Assembly: GCA_025504975.1 (NCBI GenBank)
Contig: JANUWI010000008.1
Coordinates: 310,001-374,000 of the forward strand
DNA: 64,000 nt
Reading direction: 5' to 3'
Source: Plenodomus lindquistii
Lineage: Eukaryota; Ascomycota; Dothideomycetes; Pleosporales; Leptosphaeriaceae
Positions within the stretch are counted from its first letter, which is position 1, and each line of letters opens with the position of its first letter. The notes under the pieces are model-generated. The model was not told where the DNA came from and searched no databases. It saw nothing but the letters and a program-made list of their open reading frames with translations. This document shows positions 55,918-64,000 of this stretch, in pieces. The translations under genes and the position numbers were made by a program.

Positions 55918-58900
55918 ATGGACAACATGGCTAAGTCTGCATCATCGTCGTCCCTCGACGAGACAGAAAAAGAAAAAGTATTCGGAGTTCAAGACCCCCA
56001 AGCTGCAGCCACAGAATACGCGCCCATCAAACCGACTCCCTCGCAAAAAGATGTCGAAGCCGGCGTTCTCAGCCGCAACAACAGCAGTTCGCGCGGCGCA
56101 CTCTCTCGGACAACGAGCGCGTACTCCGAGGCCAGTGACAATGATTCCGACGCGAGGAGCTCGATACGAAAAGTCAAGAAGCCATGGCACAAGAGACTGA
56201 ATCTGTTGAAGAGAAATCCCCCGCCTGTGCCCAAGACGCGTGAAGTCTGCCCAGAGTATGGTGCAGGTGTGTTCAGTAAACTGAGTTGGCAGTGGATGCA
56301 ACCGCTGATGCGAGTCGGGTACAAGCGCCCGCTCGAACGAAATGATATCTGGACTGTGAATCCAGACCGCAGTGCAGATGTCATGGCGCAGAAACTCGAG
56401 GCGGCGTTTCAGAGACGGAGAGCAGAGGGCAAAGAGAGTCCGCTGCTCGGAGCAATGTTCGACACGTTTAAATGGGAATTCATCATTGGTGGATTATGCC
56501 AACTTTCTGCGTCGGTCATTCAGGCTGTTGCGCCGTTTGTTCTAAGGTATCTGATTAATTTCGCTGTTCGTGCGTATCGCTCTGAACGCACGGATGCGCC
56601 CCCGCCGAATATGGGAGAGGGTATTGGATTGGTGTTGGGTATTACGGCTTTGCAATTCTTTCAGAGTTTGGCAACGAATCACTTCATGTACCGCGGTATG
56701 ATGATTGGTGGGGAGGCGCGTGGAGTGCTCATTGCGTTGATTTTCAACAAGGCTATGAAGTTGTCAGGGCGAGCAAAGGCAGGTGGTCAGGCGATGGTGG
56801 AAGCACCGCCGCCGGACATCAAACCGGGGAGTGAGGCGGAGATCAAGTGGTATAAGAAGATGCTGGGGAAGAAGAAGAAGAAGGAAGAGAAGAAAGGAGG
56901 TGCTAATGGTGTTGCTGGTGACGGTGAGGGCTGGGGTAATGGTCGCATTGTGAATTTGATGTCGACGGATACGTACCGTGTTGATCAGGCCAGCGGCTTC
57001 TTCCATATGATCTGGACTGCGCCAATTGGTATATTGATCACGACGGCATTGCTTCTCGTCAATTTGAGCTATAGCGCTCTACCCGGTCTCGGTCTCATCC
57101 TCATCGCCATGCCGTTGCTCGGACGCGCTGTCAAGACTCTATTCCGCCGCCGTGTAGCCATCAACAAGATTACGGATCAGCGTGTCAGTTTGACGCAAGA
57201 GATTCTGCAGGGTGTACGCTTCGTCAAGTACTTTGGATGGGAGACGAGTTTCCTCGAACGCATCCAGAACATTCGAAAGAAGGAGATTCACGGTATTCAG
57301 ATCCTGCTAACTATCCGAAACGCCGTCCTCGCCGTCGGCATGTCGATGCCAGTCTTCGCGTCTATGGTCTCGTTCATCACGTACTCGCAGGTCAACAGCA
57401 ATCTCGATCCCGCGCCTATCTTCTCCTCTCTGGCTCTGTTCAACTCTATGCGTATCCCGCTTAATTTCCTGCCCCTTGTTATTGGCCAGGTTATCGATGC
57501 AAACGCTTCCGTCAAGCGTATCCAAGAGTTCTTGCTGGCTGAAGAGGCTGAAGAGAGCGGTACTTGGGACTACGAAGCGAAGAGCGCTGTGACACTCACA
57601 AATGCAGACTTCACATGGGAGCGCCATCCTACACAAGATACTGAGGACGCAACAGGTGGTCCAGGAAAGAAGCCCGCAACAAAGCAGGAGAAGAAGGACA
57701 AGAAGATCGAGTTGAAGCAGCAAGAAAAGGACAAGAAAGACGGCATTACCGCGCCGTCAGACACGACTGCTGTCGAAGAGAAACCGTTCGAGATCAAAGG
57801 ACTCAACCTCACATTTGGGAGGAATGAGCTCACCGCCATCATTGGTAGTGTCGGATCTGGCAAGACTTCGCTACTCGCAGCTCTAGCAGGTGATATGCGT
57901 AAAACGAACGGAGAAGTCGTGTTCGGTGCATCGCGCGCTTTCTGTCCGCAATACGCATGGATCCAGAACGCAACTGTACGTGAGAACATCATCTTTGGCA
58001 AGGAGTTCAAGAAGAAGTGGTACGATGAGGTTGTTGACGCCTGCGCACTGCGTCCCGATTTGGATATGCTGCCTCATCACGACGCAACGGAGATTGGCGA
58101 GCGCGGTATCACCGTTTCTGGTGGTCAGAAGCAGCGCATGAACATTGCGCGAGCTATCTACTTTGACGCGGATATCGTGCTGATGGACGACCCGCTGAGT
58201 GCTGTCGACGCACACGTTGGCCGTCACATCATGGACAATGCCATCTGCGGTCTTCTCAAGGACAAGTGCCGTATCCTCGCTACACATCAGCTGCACGTTT
58301 TGAGTCGCTGTGACAGGATTATCTGGATCGAAGAAGGCCATATCCAAGCCGTTGATACCTTCGACAACCTCATGTCCAACAACCCCGACTTTGTGAATCT
58401 GATGAGTACCACTGCCAAGGAAGAGGAGAAAGAGGAAGTCGAAGAGGTCCTCGAGGATGAGGTAGAGACTGAAGTCAAAGACACCAAGAAGCAGCGCAAG
58501 CAGAAGAAACAAGCAGCGCTCATGCAAGTCGAAGAACGCGCCACCAAGAGCGTATCCTGGAATGTTTGGATCGAATACATCAGAGCCGGCGGTGGTCTCT
58601 GGGTCGGTCCTCTGGTGTTTGTACTGCTCGTTCTCTCGCAAGGCGCAAATATCGTCACTTCGCTTTGGCTGTCGTACTGGACATCCGACAAGTTTGGGTT
58701 CAGCGAGGGATCCTACATTGCGGCTTATACCTGCTTTGGCTTCAGTCAAGCGCTGTTCATGTTCCTGTTCTCCTTTTCCGTATCCGTGTTTGGTACTCAG
58801 GCTGGTAAGGTCATGTTGCATCGGGCTATCAGTCGAGTGCTGAGAGCGCCCATGTCGTTCTTCGATACGACGCCGTTGGGTCGCATTACGAATCGATTCA

Positions 58901-60450
58901 GCAAGGACATTGATGTCATGGACAATACGTTGACGGATGCGATACGCATGTACTTCCTGACACTTGCCATGATCGTTTCGTAAGTTCAATAACCCCACTG
59001 TTCATATTGAAGCTGTGAGCTAACACCACCATAGCGTCTTCATCCTCATCATCTCCTACTATTACTATTACGCCATCGCCCTGGGCCCACTGCTCATCTT
59101 CTTCATGTTCTCAGCTGCGTTTTACCGATCCTCCGCACGCGAAGTCAAGCGCCACGAAGCCGTCCTCCGCAGCCACGTCTTCGCCAAGTTCGGCGAGGCA
59201 GTCATGGGAACAGCTACAATCCGCGCATACGGTCTGCAAGACCAATTCTCCAAATCCGTGCGTGATTCCGTCGATGACATGAACAGCGCGTATTACCTCA
59301 CATTTGCCAACCAGCGCTGGCTCAGTGTCCGTCTAGACATCGTCGGTATCCTCCTCGTCTTCACTACCGGTATCCTCGTCGTCACCAGTCGATTTTCCGT
59401 AGATCCTAGTATCGCCGGTCTCGTGCTGTCATACATTCTCACAATCGTGCAGATGATCCAATTCACAGTCCGTCAACTAGCAGAAGTGGAAAACAACATG
59501 AACTCGACCGAACGCATCCACCACTACGGCACCCAACTCGAAGAAGAAGCGCCCCTCCGCCTCGGCGACGTCCGTCCCACCTGGCCCGAACACGGCGAAA
59601 TCGTCTTCGACGAGGTAGAAATGCGGTATCGCGATGGGCTGCCCCTCGTCCTCAAAGGCCTGAGCATGCATGTACGAGCCGGCGAACGCATTGGCGTCGT
59701 CGGGCGAACCGGTGCCGGAAAATCCTCAATCATGAGTGCACTATTCCGTCTGCAGGAACTCTCATCCGGCGCAATCATCATCGACGGCGTGAACATTTCT
59801 CAAATCGGGCTCCACGACTTACGCAGCAAACTCGCCATCATCCCCCAAGACCCCACCCTCTTCAAAGGAACCATCCGCTCAAACCTCGACCCCTTCCACG
59901 AACACTCTGACCTAGAGCTCTGGGCCTCACTACGTCAAGCTGATCTCGTATCCAACGAATCGACGCTAGAAGAGCACTCTGGCCGCATCCACCTCGACAG
60001 CATCGTCGAAGAAGAAGGGCTCAACTTCTCCCTCGGCCAACGGCAATTACTCGCGCTGTCGCGCGCGCTAGTCCGCGGTTCGCAGATCATCGTGTGCGAT
60101 GAAGCAACAAGTAGTGTGGATTTTGAAACCGATGCCAAGATTCAGAAGACGATTGTGGAGGGGTTCAAGGGCAAGACGTTGTTGTGTATTGCGCATCGGT
60201 TGAAGACTAGTATGTTTTTGTTTCCTTTTTATCTTATTCATCTTTACCCCCCCCCCTCCACCCCCTCTGCAAAAGACGGTGTTGCTAACGTGAGGATTTA
60301 GTTATTAATTACGACCGCATTTGCGTCATGGATGCTGGTCTTATTGCTGAACTCGATACTCCGCTTAACCTGTACGATGCAGGCGGTATTTTCAAGGGTA
60401 TGTGTGAGCGCTCTGGTATTCGGAGGGAGGACTTTGCCGGTGCGGTTTAG
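55918..60450 (+). CDS. ABC transporter, ABCC/MRP type (Yor1-like)
   Basis: Exons are 55918-58979, 59035-60209 and 60302-60450, giving 1,461 residues, like yeast Yor1 (1,477). The polar N-terminal 150 residues lack the extra TMD0 of vacuolar MRPs. TMD1 spans about 170-560, with a Lys/Glu-rich cytosolic loop (about 310-335). NBD1 has Walker A GSVGSGKTS (643-651), signature VSGGQKQR and Walker B VLMDDPLSAVD. A Lys/Glu-rich linker follows, then TMD2 (about 885-1195). NBD2 has Walker A GRTGAGKSS, signature FSLGQRQ and VCDEATSSVD. Asp in place of the catalytic Glu of NBD1 is the usual asymmetry of this family. Exporters of this class pump organic anions and drugs across the plasma membrane. The substrate cannot be read from sequence. 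The last intron carries a C10 run. Confidence 0.93.
60247..60256 (+). repeat. C10 homopolymer in the last intron of the ABC transporter gene
   Basis: Ten C occur in a C/T-rich patch of the intron 60210-60301. The branch site GCTAAC and the acceptor lie downstream. Confidence 0.85.
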
Positions 60451-62680
60451 ATGTGTTGGGGTAGAGAGAGTTTTTCCCTGGGATGGTGGCGGTACTTCGG
60501 TACAATAAGGCGAAGGAAGCGCTGCTGCATGATAGAGACCAACATGGTCTGTCATGCAGCGCTGTCCGAGTGCGCAGAGATTGTGCAGTTACGACGGAGG
60601 GGTATATTGCGTTGGGTGTATAGCATGGGCATTTTTGCATGGCGTTATCAAGGGCATTCTATTTCGTGGGTGAGATGGGATGGTACATGGGGCTTAGCAT
60701 TGGATATTGGTATGACGGGAAAATTCCCCGCGGGATAGTTTGAGCTTGAAAATGTATATAGTCTACATACCTATACTTGATTCCACTGTATTTCAAATCC
60801 CTCTACACATGTTCGTCGTCTTCATCAATTGAATGGTCTTATCGGCTACATAGAGTAGCTGTACCACCCACCCCCAAGCCACACCAGCCACGCCAGCCCA
60901 GCGCACAGTAGCAGCCACGCTTGCAGCATCCAGACCCATCCAGTCTCGACATAGCTGGTAGTCTACGCGCTACAATCGTTCCATGCAGGCAGGCAGGCAG
61001 GCAGGTGACACGACACTGCGCCGCTATCCACGCATACTCTATGCGTTATCGGCGCAAAGCACAACTGTAGCGCTGCAAACGCATCTGTAGTTTGCGGGAT
61101 GCGGCGTAGTGGGCACGTGGTGTGGGTCGCCGCGGGCAGGGCTCCGCATCCCCTTAGCCAGCGGTTCTAGAGCACGGTGCAATGGCGTAAATGGAGCGTT
61201 CACTGTATCTACCGTAGAAAATGATGAGAGGACGAAGGAGGCCAACAGGTGTCTACCCCAGATTCAAGCAGCTGTGTATGAATACCTAACGCTCAGATAG
61301 CTTGAGTTTTTTTAAATCGTAGATTGGGCAATGCTTGGTCTGGCCCTTGCTAGTTGTTGAACTCGGCTCTCATCAATTTGTACGGTACAGTACTCAGCAA
61401 GGAAAAGGAACACTATTGACGCATTGACCCAACGCGATCGTATGGCCAAAGGGAAGGCGCTGCACCAGGAAAAGCGCATTCTGGGGTTCCGTCACCGTAT
61501 CTGTGAGATGTGCCGTTGTGGAGGCATGGAACCGTGTGGGTGCATGAATCGATAACGTCTGGCAAGGCTGTTCCCTGGCTCACTCACAAGTCTTGACAGC
61601 TCTAGCGACGAAAAGCCGCGGTGGTCGATTCAATTTCCGATCAGCAGGTACAATTTGATACGACAGGTGTATGGACCACCGAGGGTGATCGGCGTGACAG
61701 TCCAGCTACCAAAAAAATAACTTTGATCATCAGTAAGAAAACTTGGCCACGGTCGTCAATGTGCAACGCGCATGGTGGGAGAGAGGATTCATCTCGATAT
61801 CACGCCGTGGACAGGCAAGTGTCTGGGCCCCCAGTCGTGCAGGACGGATCTAGACTAGGATCTAGAGCAGGGCTAGCTGCAAGTGGAGAGGCGAAGTTTG
61901 GGTTTCAGGGACGCTGGCGAGGTTGTTGGCTGTTGTGCCACCGCGTTCGAGCTCGACTGCTGGTGGTGGTGTCTTCAATAAGCAAGACAGTCGGTCTCAC
62001 TCGAATGCGCTGATGACGACAATGCTTCAATAACGATGTTCAGCTATCGACGGCGAGCAGAGACGCACAAGCAGCAGAGCTTAGAAAGATCCAAGGCCAG
62101 TCTAGAGGAACAGGGCCGTGGCCAAAGCAGGCTAGCGCGGACGCGATCTACAGGGCGCCCTTTGTAGCCTGCCGCTGCAGCATCATCTCACTCCCATGCT
62201 AGCACTGGCCCTGGCGTGTGCACGCTCGTTCTCTCCGTTCATAATCCTGCTGGATTCCTCCCACCCGCGCGCCCAGCTGTCTCTCTCTACACTAGCTGCT
62301 CTCTTCTCTCCTCCAACAGCCTTGTCCTTCTCTCTGTGCCCCGCAGCCACTCGTCCTCGTGGTCGCTCGCACCTGCACAATCCAGCTGTTGTTGACCCTT
62401 TTGTTTGTCGCCATTTCCCCCTGCAATCAACCACCAGTCGAGCCTTCCTCTTCCAACCACGCGATAACACCAGCCCACCAACACGGCAAGCGATACCACG
62501 GCACATCAGCTGAGATCCCGCACTATTGTTGCTGTCACCTTCTTGCCCGTTACCGTCCCACCACGCTGCACCACGCCAGCTGCACCCTCCCGTCCTTTCA
62601 CCAGAGGCCTCTGTTCAATCCTCTCCCCACCACATACACACACACGATTGCACGCTTGAGTGACACACACACACGTCACA
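60451..62680. other. long intergenic region and leader, no gene seen
   Basis: About 2.2 kb between same-strand genes. It contains (GCAG)5 at about 60985. From about 62180 onward it is strongly C/T-rich, with CA repeats in the last 50 bases, which looks like a long 5' leader of the next gene. Confidence 0.5.
60985..61005 (+). repeat. (GCAG)5 tetranucleotide repeat
   Basis: Five tandem GCAG units followed by a G lie within intergenic DNA. No function is evident. Confidence 0.9.
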
Positions 62681-63277
62681 ATGGCCGCCCCAGCAAATGA
62701 GAAGACGTCGCCCATCACATTCGGCGCCACAATCGAACGCTCTGCGACCCCAACCACAACTTCGACTCCATTAATGTCTGTGCCCCAACAACCTCTCCGC
62801 ACCCAGCCATCGACAGAGTCCAACATGTCTTCGACCACCGCCGACGCCGCCACACAGAAGGAATGGGCTGCCGACCCTTCGAACCCCTACTCGGCCTTCT
62901 TTGACGCCAGCGCCCCACAGTCAAAGACACATCTCGACGTCAAGGTCCACGACCTCGAAATGGGTGCCAATGGTGTCCCGCTTAGTGTCGCGTCCACACA
63001 ACAGCCCAAGCTCTCGGTCGATGGCCGCGTCAAAGAGTGCACCATGTGGCCCTCAAAACAGGCCGTCATGGACAAGCGCAAGTCGTATCAGCGCAAGCGT
63101 GGTGCGGCCTTCTTTCGCAACCTGACCAACAAGCAGAGAATGTGGGCTAAGATCGTCATCGCTCTCCTCGTCATCGCTGCTGCCGTCGGCCTCGGCGTGG
63201 GCATCTCGAGGGCGGTGGGTGGAGGTGTGTGGGCGGGCAATGGCAAGTCAAAGGATATTCCTGGCTCGCATACTTGA
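62681..63277 (+). CDS. hypothetical single-pass membrane protein
   Basis: Single exon of 198 residues from the ATG at 62681 (CACAATGG context). The first 130 residues are polar and rich in Thr, Ser, Pro and Ala, with no signal peptide. A basic patch (DKRKSYQRKRGAAFFRNLTNKQRMW, about 130-157) leads into one membrane helix (about 161-180, IVIALLVIAAAVGLGVGIS). A short Gly/Lys tail follows, predicting a cytosolic N-terminus. The layout resembles small fungal type II or tail-anchored proteins with unknown roles. A following intron-like GTGAGT (63300) lies past the stop codon and is not needed for the model. Confidence 0.75.
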   Translation: MAAPANEKTSPITFGATIERSATPTTTSTPLMSVPQQPLRTQPSTESNMSSTTADAATQKEWAADPSNPYSAFFDASAPQSKTHLDVKVHDLEMGANGVPLSVASTQQPKLSVDGRVKECTMWPSKQAVMDKRKSYQRKRGAAFFRNLTNKQRMWAKIVIALLVIAAAVGLGVGISRAVGGGVWAGNGKSKDIPGSHT

Positions 63278-64000
63278 ATCGACATGTGAACATGATATTG
63301 GTGAGTCCCCGTTCCGTTCTCGAATGCTCATGACTATAGTACTAACATAAAGTAGATTCATCTTCGCCACCAGATCGAACCGTTCCCGCAACACACCATA
63401 ACGACTTCTGCATAAACTTCGCTTCCCGCAACACGCACACACGTGCACACCACATGAACATCATTTTCACGATATCCTTTATCAGCTGTTTGTCCATTAT
63501 TTGTTTTGCCGACCAGATTCATGTGTACATACGCTTTTCCCGCCTATCGTGTGTTGTTGTCTGGCGTTCTCCTTCTTACTAGCTGATGGCTACCTTGATC
63601 CTCGGGTTTCAGGCGTACACGAACAAGGGCGTACATTGGATTTGCTCATCGAAGATGTGTGAGGGCATTCGCAGCAATGGCGTAATAGGGTCTTCTTGTG
63701 ACAGGGCGTGGTCCTGCTTTTGCTATCTTATATATCTTTTCGAGGACAATGGAGGTGGCTGGAGAGAAAGAATTGAATTGGAATTTTCCACGTTTGGTGG
63801 AGGTTGTGTCCAGATGGTTTTTATGCTGTGGTCGCCGTGACACTGGTGCATTGTTCAGGACTTGATTGACCGTCTGTTCGGCATGCCTTGTTTTGTAAGC
63901 AAGCCACATGGAATTGGCGAGGTAGAGCAAGGTGCGATTCCTACGCGGCTGACAACTCCCGTCTCGAGCCGTAGAGAACAAACACTCCTCCACTCTCAAG
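63278..64000. other. right-edge region downstream of the membrane protein
   Basis: About 720 bases: the 3' end of the last gene, then sequence without a supported gene. The ORFs here are short and overlap on opposite strands. Confidence 0.4.

Noticed and set aside
55790..56200. 136-codon ORF overlapping the start of the ABC transporter
   Set aside because: It is out of frame with the transporter and runs through its leader into its N-terminal coding region. At most it is an upstream ORF.
57883..58998. 371-codon ORF antisense to the ABC transporter
   Set aside because: It lies entirely opposite the first nucleotide-binding domain and second membrane region of a clearly real gene. Its composition is what a mirrored coding frame produces.

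Overview
The window is nuclear DNA of a filamentous ascomycete, most likely a dothideomycete of the order Pleosporales. Genes carry short introns (about 45 to 75 bp) with GT..AG borders and CTAAC/CTGAC-like branch sites. The gene content is fungal: a HET-domain protein, a Clr5-ankyrin protein, Zn2Cys6 regulators, the TPS regulatory subunit, ATG5 and MSH3. The reconstructed SdhB is 306 residues with its key histidine at position 277, the numbering used for Alternaria-type SdhB. I see no rRNA, tRNA, CRISPR array or intact transposon.

Layout, left to right. A protein open at the left edge (1-1993) is followed by an LCCL-domain membrane protein, a small secreted protein, a HET-domain protein and a vanillyl-alcohol-oxidase-type flavoenzyme whose second intron holds a (TTC)32 microsatellite. 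A gamma-glutamyltransferase and the mismatch-repair gene MSH3 diverge from one promoter. Next come a CobW-type metallochaperone GTPase, a small glycine-rich protein behind stress-type promoter elements, and a TPS3/TSL1-like trehalose-synthase regulatory subunit. After an orphan ORF and a DUF7704-like membrane protein lies succinate dehydrogenase subunit B.

From 30 to 36 kb the window looks accessory: a 1,219-residue Clr5-ankyrin protein, an array of CCAAT-centred repeats upstream of it, a possible tiny transmembrane peptide, and a microprotein with two PPxY motifs. A six-exon Zn2Cys6 transcription factor and a glutamine-rich C6-type regulator follow.

The right third is mostly housekeeping: an unknown protein divergent from ATG5, a 66-residue membrane peptide with a 5' leader intron, a zinc-ribbon protein, a HAD hydrolase, ornithine aminotransferase, a Yor1-like ABCC transporter, and a single-pass membrane protein near the right edge.

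Many ORFs break at introns. I rebuilt gene models by matching donor, branch site and acceptor to reading-frame continuity and family motifs; every multi-exon model reported sums to a whole number of codons. These models are inferences from sequence without transcript data. There is no operon-like organisation. Functional links are by theme only: trehalose and stress (TPS subunit, small stress-type gene), nitrogen and amino acids (GGT, ornithine aminotransferase), and recognition or defence (HET, Clr5-ankyrin).
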